From Alphaproteobacteria bacterium UBA6544 (GTDB lineage Bacteria; Pseudomonadota; Alphaproteobacteria; UBA8366): a stretch of 6,740 nucleotides of DNA. The notes beneath the pieces are model-generated. The model was not told where the DNA came from and did no database searches. It worked only from the letters and a program-made list of their open reading frames with translations. Numbering within the stretch: position 1 is the stretch's first letter; every line of letters starts with the position of its first letter. This document shows, piece by piece, positions 1-6,060 of the stretch. A program made the translations under genes and the position numbers. The stretch is from assembly GCA_002434595.1 (NCBI GenBank), contig DJKK01000101.1, forward strand, positions 1 to 6,740, in the 5' to 3' direction.

Positions 1-92
1 CCCGTAACGTCTTTATAGCGCCCACCTATTACCCTGACTTGGGAAATAATATTCGATGCGCTTCCAAGTTATCAGGACAAATGTTTCAACGA

Positions 93-1643
93 TCATGTAC
101 CGCAAAAGGTCTGATAAGGAACTGCTGTTTTGTCCCCCGGCTCCGCATAACCCTCGCGTCCGCTAACCTCGTTAAACGGTCTCGTGACGACCGATAGCAT
201 ATCCTGGAATTCTGATATATTGCCATTGTCGACGGCGGCGGCCAAAACCTCCTCTACCTTATGGTTGCGGGGAATGTAGATCGGGTTCACCTGGTCCATT
301 GAGCCTGCGCAATCCCTGGCAGAGACTTTCTCCCTACCCAACCGGATCCGCCAATCACTCTCCCATGCATCGAATACTGCCGGGTCTTCGAATAGTGCGC
401 GCACCGACTTACCGTTTCCGCGCAGGACGTCTGACAGGCGCCGAAACGTTAGCGTAAAATCCGCCTTGCCCTGATGCATCGCATCAAGGAGGCGGTTGAT
501 CAATTTGACGTCGTTATCTTCTGGAGAGTTAAGACCTATTTTTACGCGCATGCGCGCCAGCCAAGCGTCGACAAACAGGCTAGAAACCTCGTTGGCGCTA
601 TCGGTAAGCAATTCAACCGCCCGGTCCTTATTTGGATCAATCAGCGCAATCAAGGTTTCCGCCAATCGAGCCAGGTTCCAGGTCAGGATAGACGGTTGAT
701 TGGCATAGGCGTAGCGTCCCTGCAGGTCTATGGAACTGAAAACCGTATCTGGATCGTAGACATCCATGAAGGCACAGGGGCCATAGTCAATCGTCTCACC
801 AGAAATTGTGGTATTATCCGTGTTCATAACGCCATGGATGAAGCCGATGCTCATCCACTCAGCTACCAGCAAAGCCTGCGCCCGAGCAACTGCAACAAAA
901 AATGCTAAGTATGGGTTATCTGCATCGCGCGCCTTTGGGTAGTGGCGTGCAATAGCGTAATCGGCAAGCTGGCGGACAATTTCCGTCTCTCCGCGTGCAG
1001 CAAAGAATTGAAATGTGCCAACGCGCAGGTGACTGGCTGCGATCCGCGTGAGTACAGCTCCCGGCAGTGCAGTCTCCCGAAAAACCTGATCTCCTGTGGT
1101 GACCGCTGCAAGGGCCCGCGTCGTTGGTACACCAAGCGCATGCATTGCTTCACCGATAAGGTATTCGCGCAGCACTGGTCCAAGCCCAGCCTTGCCATCA
1201 CCGCCACGCGAAAAAGGCGTTCTTCCGGAGCCCTTTAGCTGAATATCGTGACGCTTTCCGCAGGTATCCACAATTTCACCCAGCAGCAAGGCGCGACCGT
1301 CGCCTAGCTTCGGCGAAAAACTGCCAAACTGATGACCAGCATAGGCCTGGGCCAACGGCTTTGCTCCATTTGGTATGCGGTTACCAGAAAATATCTCAGC
1401 TCCTAGAGGGGTCTCTAACGCACAAGCATCCAAGCCAAGCTCAGCGGCCAGTTCACAGTTGAATATTAGCAAGCGGGGCTCGGAAACCTTTTCAGCACCC
1501 CAAGGGACGTAGCAGCCTTCAAGTTCGCGAGCAAAGCTATTGTCGAACTCGAAGTTTGCTGGCGCGCTTGCTCCGGTCTCAAAATTGTCAGCCTGTGACG
1601 TCACAATGAACACAACATCGTTCAGCAGAAGAATTTTGTCCAT
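93..1643 (-). CDS. selO: SelO/YdiU family protein adenylyltransferase (AMPylase)
   Basis: Belongs to the SelO (UPF0061/YdiU) family, pseudokinase-fold enzymes that transfer AMP from ATP to Ser/Thr/Tyr side chains of proteins and are linked to redox stress; presumed cytoplasmic. Counting residues from the upstream TTG at 1673, visible landmarks are FDNSFAREL (43-51), YAGHQFG (111-117) with LGDGRA (123-128), the nucleotide-binding QLKGSGRTPFSR with Lys147, REYL (169-172), and the metal-binding/catalytic stretch GVMNTDN (281-287) followed by DYGP (Asp296). The C terminus ends in QTFCGT, the Cys-containing tail usual in bacterial members, so the gene is complete at that end. The start is uncertain. 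The frame opens at TTG 1673; ATG 1643 is chosen as the first ATG (516 aa), but GTG 1604 is equally possible, because the conserved family sequence begins only near residue 43. None of these starts has a clear Shine-Dalgarno. A broken helicase gene ends 17 bp upstream of the frame opening, so the native 5' region may be lost. Confidence 0.93.
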   Translation of the reverse strand: MDKILLLNDVVFIVTSQADNFETGASAPANFEFDNSFARELEGCYVPWGAEKVSEPRLLIFNCELAAELGLDACALETPLGAEIFSGNRIPNGAKPLAQAYAGHQFGSFSPKLGDGRALLLGEIVDTCGKRHDIQLKGSGRTPFSRGGDGKAGLGPVLREYLIGEAMHALGVPTTRALAAVTTGDQVFRETALPGAVLTRIAASHLRVGTFQFFAARGETEIVRQLADYAIARHYPKARDADNPYLAFFVAVARAQALLVAEWMSIGFIHGVMNTDNTTISGETIDYGPCAFMDVYDPDTVFSSIDLQGRYAYANQPSILTWNLARLAETLIALIDPNKDRAVELLTDSANEVSSLFVDAWLARMRVKIGLNSPEDNDVKLINRLLDAMHQGKADFTLTFRRLSDVLRGNGKSVRALFEDPAVFDAWESDWRIRLGREKVSARDCAGSMDQVNPIYIPRNHKVEEVLAAAVDNGNISEFQDMLSVVTRPFNEVSGREGYAEPGDKTAVPYQTFCGT

Positions 1644-1689
1644 AGCTGGGCGCGTTTGCAGTTCACTCACCAAAGCAAGTTAGCGCAAC

Positions 1690-1852
1690 TCAAAGCAGCC
1701 AGAAGCAGGTCGACGCCTGGCGGGTTTTGCCGAGGCCTATATCATCAGCAAGGATCACGCGCTTTTTAGACAACGCCATCCGCCTGATGCCGGTAAGGAC
1801 TACCCGCCTCTATCCTGTCAAGACCGAGAGCGTATTGGGTTAATTCATTCAT
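1690..1852 (-). pseudogene. Truncated, frameshifted SNF2/DEAD-type helicase N-terminal fragment
   Basis: Two short frames together read as the start of a superfamily 2 helicase. The first, from ATG 1852 to the stop at 1766, gives 28 residues ending in PYRHQADGVV, which resembles the Q-motif region of SNF2-like helicases (Y-x-x-Q-x-x-G-V). The second frame, shifted by one base and read from about 1779 to 1690, gives KKRVILADDIGLGKTRQA, a classic Walker A/motif I (LADDxGLGKTxQA). The spacing between the two motifs is a few residues shorter than usual, so a small deletion probably caused the shift. Everything after motif I is missing: the frame stops at 1690, 17 bp before the open frame of selO. 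The gene is therefore dead. The motif identification is firm; whether it came from a phage, a plasmid or a defence cassette is not known. Confidence 0.72.
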
Positions 1853-1937
1853 GAGTTTTTCTTCTCTTTAGTGCTTTGGGCTCATCGCCGCGGCGCACAA
1901 TCTGAAGTTCAAATGCCGAACCCTTAAGGCGGGCCAT
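1845..1937 (-). CDS. Very small hypothetical protein, 30 aa, basic
   Basis: Open frame of 30 codons starting at ATG 1937, five bases after the stop of the 104-codon gene upstream. Its stop overlaps the start of the helicase relic (ATGAATGA arrangement). The product begins MARLKGSAFELQIVRRGDEP and ends in a lysine/arginine-rich tail (KALKRRKTHE). No family is recognised. The tight packing between two other frames of the same strand supports a real translated gene in the ancestral operon, but at this length chance is not excluded, and it may be an inactive leftover. Confidence 0.35.
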   Translation of the reverse strand: MARLKGSAFELQIVRRGDEPKALKRRKTHE

Positions 1938-1942
1938 CCCAC

Positions 1943-2257
1943 TTAAATTCTGACGCTATGGAACCGACCCATTGTTTCGAGCCCCACTTCCTTCTGTTCG
2001 GTCAGCCGTCCCAAAACATGCGCAAGTTTGCGTACCCTCTGCACATCATTGCTTCCCACACGGACCATCAGAGTCGGAACCGGCCGCCCCATGTAGCAAC
2101 CCATGACGTCCATTATGGTAAAGGAGTGGAAGAGGCGCGATGTTTCGGTGAACACAGCGTCACGCTCCTCGGAAGACCATGCGGCACCATTCCTGCTACC
2201 AATGAAAAGGCCATGGACCGCTAAGCCAACGTCATCAACAAATGAGTTCTCGGTCAT
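1943..2257 (-). CDS. Hypothetical protein, 104 aa
   Basis: Intact frame with ATG start and an AAGGG Shine-Dalgarno-like sequence about 9 bases upstream. The family is not recognised with confidence. The pattern of the protein suggests a small alpha/beta fold: a hydrophobic strand (VHGLFIGSR, residues 13-21), a helix (SSEERDAVFTETSRLF), a strand pair around FTIMDVMGCYMG and PTLMVRVGS, a helix (VQRVRKLAHVLGRL) and a last strand near the C terminus. This ferredoxin-like order, with the FIGSRNG turn, is vaguely reminiscent of DUF3574-type proteins, but that is a guess. There is no signal peptide or membrane segment. It sits five bases upstream of a 30-codon frame that overlaps the helicase relic, so it was probably the first gene of a small operon whose later part is destroyed. 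It is one of the few intact frames in the decayed stretch. Confidence 0.6.
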   Translation of the reverse strand: MTENSFVDDVGLAVHGLFIGSRNGAAWSSEERDAVFTETSRLFHSFTIMDVMGCYMGRPVPTLMVRVGSNDVQRVRKLAHVLGRLTEQKEVGLETMGRFHSVRI

Positions 2258-2422
2258 AAAATAAAACCCTTCAACGGCGTTCGGTGGAGGGCCAACGCTC
2301 GACGTTACCTATCAGGCCACATCCCTCTTGCGAGGTAACCACCTTACTCAAGCAGCAGGTTGGTGGGGCGCGTCAGCCCTCTCTAAATGCTGGTGACATG
2401 ATCGCAAATATCTGGGTGGTAC

Positions 2423-2887
2423 TCAATCAAAACCGTGTTCTGCCTGATTGGCGCTCTTTGCCAGGGCCGCAGCAATCATACGCCCCCGCTCCGCGAAAGC
2501 TTCTGCATTTTCATAAAGCATGACGGAATGAAGGTTCGTGATTTCAGAGTGATCTCTGAGCAACCCAAACAGTCGTGCTTTGCCAATTTTTGCTGAAACG
2601 GCAGCTGGGGAATGCCTATTTTATCGCGCGAAATCTCGATCTTCATCCAATTGATTGGATAAGCTGTCTATGGTGATTTGATGACGCTGCTGATGCATGT
2701 TCGATAGCTCGTTAATCGTAGCCGTAATCTTGCCATTATCGAGCAGTTCTTTGGCTTTTCGACTTACGGTCGACGGTTTTGATCCACTGCATTCATAAAC
2801 CTACCGGTAAGCCAGCGATGCATTACCGCTTTCAACGCACTTGATACAAAATTTATGCTGCTTTGGCGTTAACATAATGGACGGCAC
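2423..2887 (-). pseudogene. Phage terminase small subunit, inactivated by two in-frame stops
   Basis: Read on the minus strand from GTG 2887 (or ATG 2875), one frame gives MLTPKQHKFC, then GNASLAYR, a TAG stop at 2801-2803, VYECSGSKPSTVSRKAKELL, LDNGKITATINEL, HQQRHQITIDSLSNQLDEDR, a TAA stop at 2621-2623, then SPAAVSAKIGKARLFGLL and a final stop at 2423-2425. This is the whole Terminase_2-type small subunit (LTPKQ start, GNAxxAYR helix, RKAKELLDNGKI, SAKIGKA near the C terminus) at roughly normal length, about 150 codons. In virions this DNA-binding subunit recognises the phage genome for packaging. Apart from the two stops the frame is undisturbed, so the damage is recent or limited. GTG 2887 has a good GGAGG at 2896-2900, eight bases away; ATG 2875 is the alternative. 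No large terminase subunit follows. The 165 bp to the next gene contain only short broken frames. The similarity is read by eye. Confidence 0.82.
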
Positions 2888-2900
2888 TTGGGTCACCTCC

Positions 2901-2935
2901 AAAAGAAAACCCGGCCTCGAGTGAGAGACCGGCTT
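2901..2935 (-). terminator. Probable rho-independent terminator next to the terminase relic
   Basis: On the minus strand CCGGTCTC (2932-2925) pairs with GAGGCCGG (2918-2911) around a six-base loop, with a single G-U pair. It is flanked by AAA on one side and a GTTTTCTTTT tail on the other. It lies immediately upstream of the Shine-Dalgarno of the terminase relic, so it would end a transcript coming from the right, before the phage-derived stretch. On the plus strand one pair becomes a C-A mismatch and the T tract is poor, so the minus orientation is favoured. Confidence 0.6.
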
Positions 2936-2955
2936 TAGTCAAGCAACAGAGAAGC

Positions 2956-2986
2956 AAAAAAACTGCTCGTTGAGATTACCTCAACG
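2956..2986 (-). terminator. Hairpin with T7 tract downstream of the MmgE/PrpD gene
   Basis: A perfect 7-bp stem, CGTTGAG (2986-2980) and CTCAACG (2974-2968), with the five-base loop GTAAT, is followed on the minus strand by AGCAG and seven T (2962-2956). It lies 88 bp past the stop of the MmgE/PrpD gene and is the natural end of that operon. The five bases between stem and T tract make it a weaker intrinsic terminator than usual. Confidence 0.6.
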
Positions 2987-3003
2987 GTAACGACTTACAC
3001 TAC

Positions 3004-3037
3004 ATATTGTGTTACACGGCAACCCCACCCACAATAT
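3004..3037. repeat. Inverted repeat ATATTGTG/CACAATAT
   Basis: Eight-base perfect arms at 3004-3011 and 3030-3037 with an 18-base spacer, in the gap after the MmgE/PrpD gene. It overlaps a smaller dyad, GTGTTACAC (3009-3017). It could be an RNA hairpin protecting the 3' end of the operon transcript or a protein-binding site; nothing in the sequence decides between these. Confidence 0.35.
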
Positions 3038-3073
3038 ATTTCCTATAGACGTCGAACCGAATTACTGAAGTTC

Positions 3074-4405
3074 TTAGTGGCAGAGTTTCCTAAAGTCGGC
3101 CACGGTGTCGAAACTTTCGAATTGTTGGATTACCGATAGCAGTTCCTTCGCGGCAGGCCCGCGGATTGGTTCAACAAGGTCGAGAAACTTCCGTTCTAGT
3201 TCCTCGACGCTCAAGGGGTTACCGGGATGACCTCGGGACAAGGCAGTTTCGCCGCGCAAGGTCGTGCCGTCCCTTAAGTCGACCTCAATAGCAGAATCGA
3301 CCATTTTTCGCCCGTCCTCCGACAAGACTTCAGTCAAAGAGATCAGACGGCGAATATTTGCCTCGTCTACCGACGTTTCGCTGAATCCCCCAGCCCCCAT
3401 TGGCACGCCGACGAGTGCGGCTGCCACGCAGTAATGAACGCTGAACTTTGCTTCGAGCGATGTTGCAGGTTGTTCGAAGCAAGCGACTTTCTTAACCCCA
3501 GGTGCGACGAATACGCGTATGGCGGCGACATCGTCGGACGTGACATCGGCCGCCACTTCGCGAGCGGCATCAATCGAGGGGTGAATGCCGTGCAAACAAG
3601 CATAGGGTTTGATCGAGGTGTGCAATACCGCCCATTCCTGACCGAGTTTCGTGTCCAATAAGTCCGCGAGTTGCGCGGAGCGATCTTGGACGAACGCGCG
3701 AATAAACCCGCCATTCGGCGCGAGCAAATCGAGGTCCGCTTCAACGCCGGCGGCAGCCATGCGGGCGCAGACCACACCATCCTTCGCCGCGTCGCCCACC
3801 TGCATCGGTTTTCCCATCCCGCCCAAGGAGGCTCGCAAGCCGGCGGCCTTTGCCGTCGAAAGCGCTACCGCATGCGCTGCCTTATCGCTGGGAAGCGAGA
3901 GTAAGACCGAAGCGGCCGCGCTCGAAGCCAAGCGACCGATCACGGCAGAGGGATGAAACCAGCGAAACTGCAAACTAAAGCCGAACCGCCGGCCGGACAG
4001 TTTTGCCGCTACTTCATAGCCTGCGACAAATGCCCGTATCAGTTGGAGCCCGCTATGTCGGCGCGGATCGGCAAGCGCGAGCAACGCGGCCCACGTCACC
4101 GCGCTGATGTGCGAGTCCGTCGGTATATGCGTATCGTCGAAATCAAGCGCATGCGCCGCCACACCATTTAGCAAAGCTGATTTTTCGGCGTCCACTGTCG
4201 GCCCAATGTGCGGTACAAGGCCGTCTTCGACACCGATATAGGCGGCTATAGATTTTACGACCGGCTCCCGACCACCGGCTATGGTCACTCCTACCCAATC
4301 GATGAGGCAGCGCTTGGCGGCTTCGATCACTTCCACCGGCAGATGACATTCCGCCATCCGGCCCAGAAATCGGCCCACAACCTCCGCGTTCGTCGGGATA
4401 CTCAC
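3074..4405 (-). CDS. MmgE/PrpD family protein
   Basis: A 443-aa member of the MmgE/PrpD family, which includes 2-methylcitrate dehydratase (PrpD) and cis-aconitate decarboxylase; most paralogues act on unidentified carboxylic acids. The length is normal and both ends look complete. Visible signatures are the N-terminal helical domain with CLIDWVGVTIAG (33-44), the active-site segment AHALDFDDTHIPTDSH (84-99) with several Asp and His, FHPSAVIG (150-157) with His151, GGMGKPMQVGDAAKDG (195-210) with Lys199 in the position of the family's active-site lysine, and KPYACLHGIHPSID (266-279). These residues make an active enzyme likely. The start ATG overlaps the stop of the MaoC-type gene by four bases (ATGA), so the two are translationally coupled. 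A methylcitrate role is unlikely to be primary because no prpB or prpC is nearby. The protein is cytoplasmic, with no signal peptide. The exact reaction is unknown. Confidence 0.92.
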   Translation of the reverse strand: MSIPTNAEVVGRFLGRMAECHLPVEVIEAAKRCLIDWVGVTIAGGREPVVKSIAAYIGVEDGLVPHIGPTVDAEKSALLNGVAAHALDFDDTHIPTDSHISAVTWAALLALADPRRHSGLQLIRAFVAGYEVAAKLSGRRFGFSLQFRWFHPSAVIGRLASSAAASVLLSLPSDKAAHAVALSTAKAAGLRASLGGMGKPMQVGDAAKDGVVCARMAAAGVEADLDLLAPNGGFIRAFVQDRSAQLADLLDTKLGQEWAVLHTSIKPYACLHGIHPSIDAAREVAADVTSDDVAAIRVFVAPGVKKVACFEQPATSLEAKFSVHYCVAAALVGVPMGAGGFSETSVDEANIRRLISLTEVLSEDGRKMVDSAIEVDLRDGTTLRGETALSRGHPGNPLSVEELERKFLDLVEPIRGPAAKELLSVIQQFESFDTVADFRKLCH

Positions 4406-4878
4406 GTGGCCGCTTCGCGAGAGCGTTTGGCAACTAACATTCGCAACTCCCCCTCGAGGCAGAGCTCGTCCTTCTGGTTATGTACGCTCGTCCGGAGAAC
4501 CATGACACCAGTCGTGTTTTGCTCAATCAATTCAACGATCTCCAAGGCCGGATAAAGCGTATCACCTGAATAGACACCTTTCAGGAACTTCGCACTCGTC
4601 TCGAGCATGCCAAGGATACGGATCTCCGTATCGCCCCGCGACATGTCCGATGCGCCAGGGGCTGTTTGTGCCAAGACTTGATACCCATGCGCCAAAAGCC
4701 CGGGCAGGCCGAGCGACTTGCAATACTCCATATCATAGTGAAGCGGCCGGTTATCACCGCTAACCAACTGGAACGCGTAAAAAAGAGATTCAGTGTGCGT
4801 GCGCGACGGCGCCTCCCAAACCTCTCCGACCTTCAGATCTTCAAAATAGCGCGGGATCTTCTTCGTACGACGCGGCAT
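4402..4878 (-). CDS. MaoC family dehydratase (hot-dog fold enoyl-CoA hydratase-like)
   Basis: A 158-aa single hot-dog domain protein of the MaoC/R-specific enoyl-CoA hydratase family, which adds or removes water at the double bond of acyl-CoA thioesters. YFEDLKVGEVWE (11-22) is the usual N-terminal strand and turn. The hydratase-2 motif reads VSGDNRPLHYD (39-49) with the catalytic pair Asp42 and His47, followed by LPGLLAHG (58-65). SAKFLKGVYSGDTL (about 95-108) is the conserved second half. ATG 4878 is chosen because GGAG lies six bases upstream; the in-frame TTG at 4890 would add four residues and overlap that site. The stop overlaps the MmgE/PrpD start (ATGA), so the two are coupled. The dioxygenase gene lies 111 bp upstream with no clear terminator between, so a three-gene transcript is likely. 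The substrate is not known; relatives act on mesaconyl-, itaconyl- and similar CoA esters. Confidence 0.9.
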   Translation of the reverse strand: MPRRTKKIPRYFEDLKVGEVWEAPSRTHTESLFYAFQLVSGDNRPLHYDMEYCKSLGLPGLLAHGYQVLAQTAPGASDMSRGDTEIRILGMLETSAKFLKGVYSGDTLYPALEIVELIEQNTTGVMVLRTSVHNQKDELCLEGELRMLVAKRSREAAT

Positions 4879-4989
4879 GAGTTTCTCCAAACGGACTGAC
4901 TAATCTCGCAGCGAATCGCCTAGCGAGTGCGTGTCTCTTAAAGATTCGAGCGGACGCCCGGCTTCTACAGGTCTGCACGGCCGCTGCCC

Positions 4990-5835
4990 TCAAACCGGCA
5001 CATCGCCCTGCACCGTCGTCCGGTGCATGTGGCGGGTATAATTCGCGTCGTCATAAGGTTGCGCAAAATGCATGGTGCAGCGGTTGTCCCAAAACACCAC
5101 ATCGCCCTGCGTCCATTTGTGGCGATAGACGAAGGCGTCGGACATGCAATGGGCGTAGAGCGTGTCGAGAAGCGCGGCGCTATCCGCTTCGTCCATATCG
5201 ATCACGTATTTCAGAATCTTGCCGCCGAGATAGAGTGCTTTCCGCCCGGTCTCGGGATGCGTGCGGATAATCGGGTGTTGGCTGCCGGGCAAGCGGTCGC
5301 GCTGCGCGTCGCTGAGATGGAAGGCCTTATGACTATGGTTGTAGATATGCATCCCTTGAAGGCCGTTGAGTCGTTGCTTCATTTCATTCGACAAGGCTTC
5401 GTAGGCAGCAGCCATGTCGCAGAACAAGGTATCGCCGCTCCCGTCCGCCGGGATTTCCTTCGCAAAAAGGAAAGAGCCTAAAGCGGGCTTCGGCTCATAG
5501 GATTGGTCCGTGTGCCAGTAACGCCCGGCATCTGGCAAGCCAACATATTTCCCGTCCTTGGTTTTGTTAGAGACCAATAGAATTTCCGGATGACCCGCCA
5601 GCAGTTGATCCTCCAACACATGGATCGCGAGCGGACCGAAACGTTTCGAAAAGGCGATTTGTTGGACCGGCGTCATCGTCTGATCCCGGATAACGATAAC
5701 CCCATGGGCCAAATGCGCCGCTTTAATCTTGTCAAACTGCGCGTCATCCCCAGGGTCGCGAAGGTCGGCGCCGACAACTTCGGCGAAGAAACCGGAGTCG
5801 GATAACGGATTCACTTGAATTGCGCACGCAGACAT
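4990..5835 (-). CDS. TauD/TfdA family Fe(II)/2-oxoglutarate-dependent dioxygenase
   Basis: A 281-aa non-haem iron dioxygenase, of the family that couples 2-oxoglutarate decarboxylation to hydroxylation of substrates such as taurine, alkyl sulfates, or phenoxy acids. The facial triad is visible: WHTD with His108 and Asp110, and the distal His256 in DNRCTMHFA (250-258). RHMHRTTVQGD (268-278) places Arg272 at the position that binds the 2-oxoglutarate carboxylate. Length and ends match the family. ATG 5835 is preferred: AAAGG lies upstream at the right distance and the product then begins MSACAIQVNPLSDSGFFAEV like its relatives. The in-frame TTG at 5871 would add 12 atypical residues. A weak promoter-like pair (TTGATT at 5899-5894, TTTATT at 5875-5870, 18-base spacer) lies upstream. 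It is probably the first gene of the set with the MaoC and MmgE/PrpD genes. The substrate cannot be told from sequence. Confidence 0.92.
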   Translation of the reverse strand: MSACAIQVNPLSDSGFFAEVVGADLRDPGDDAQFDKIKAAHLAHGVIVIRDQTMTPVQQIAFSKRFGPLAIHVLEDQLLAGHPEILLVSNKTKDGKYVGLPDAGRYWHTDQSYEPKPALGSFLFAKEIPADGSGDTLFCDMAAAYEALSNEMKQRLNGLQGMHIYNHSHKAFHLSDAQRDRLPGSQHPIIRTHPETGRKALYLGGKILKYVIDMDEADSAALLDTLYAHCMSDAFVYRHKWTQGDVVFWDNRCTMHFAQPYDDANYTRHMHRTTVQGDVPV

Positions 5836-5935
5836 GAGCTTACCTTTCATCGTCCATCGAACTTTAAACAATAAACTAGCCGTTAGCCGGACAAATCAAA
5901 TTTCTGGAATTCTATTCGATCATCAAAGCCACGCC

Positions 5936-6060
5936 CGTGCTACAGTCTGCTGCTGTCAAACACAGTCCTACACTGCGCTGTAGCTGCTCTCCAAAACGAA
6001 ACGTGCTACAGTTGGCGCGCTGAAAACACTACCCATGGTTAAGCTGTAGCTGCTCTCCAA
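5936..6060 (+). CRISPR. Relic CRISPR array, type II-C-like, two 30-bp spacers
   Basis: One complete 36-bp repeat spans 5977-6012. It begins GCTGTAGCTGCTCTCCAA and ends AACGTGCTACAGT. The last 11 bases (CGTGCTACAGT) also occur at 5936-5946, and the first 18 bases occur again at 6043-6060, both in exact 66-bp register. Between them lie two unrelated spacers of exactly 30 bp, 5947-5976 and 6013-6042. A 36/30 geometry with ends TGTAGCT and GTGCTACA is what type II-C (Cas9) arrays such as those of Neisseria show. The repeat ends are complementary (CTGTAGC/GCTACAG, 7 bp). The 3' end TGCTACAGT resembles the extended -10 (TGnTACAAT) by which II-C repeats drive transcription of each spacer, so the sense direction is taken as plus. 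The left repeat is degenerate before 5936; the right one is cut at 6060 by integrase sequence. No cas gene, leader or tracrRNA anti-repeat is found in the window. Other 36/30 types cannot be fully excluded. Confidence 0.8.

Noticed and set aside
1..92. Region downstream of selO.
   Set aside because: No hairpin with T tract, gene end or repeat could be recognised in these 92 bases.
474..908. Plus-strand open frame of 144 codons antisense to selO.
   Set aside because: SelO is unmistakable on the other strand; the antisense product has no recognisable motif and is a codon-bias shadow.
4900..4960. Imperfect hairpin around CTCGC/GCGAG between the dioxygenase and MaoC genes.
   Set aside because: Short stem, no T tract; not convincing as a terminator or attenuator.
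5870..5899. Promoter-like TTGATT/TTTATT pair upstream of the dioxygenase gene on the minus strand.
   Set aside because: Only about four of six matches at each box with an 18-base spacer, in AT-rich DNA; too weak to list as a promoter.
6038..6044. GTTAAGC fits the integron attC core GTTRRRY next to a recombinase gene.
   Set aside because: No matching RYYYAAC partner at attC distance, the recombinase is phage-type rather than IntI, and the 66-bp register is fully explained by a 36/30 CRISPR geometry.
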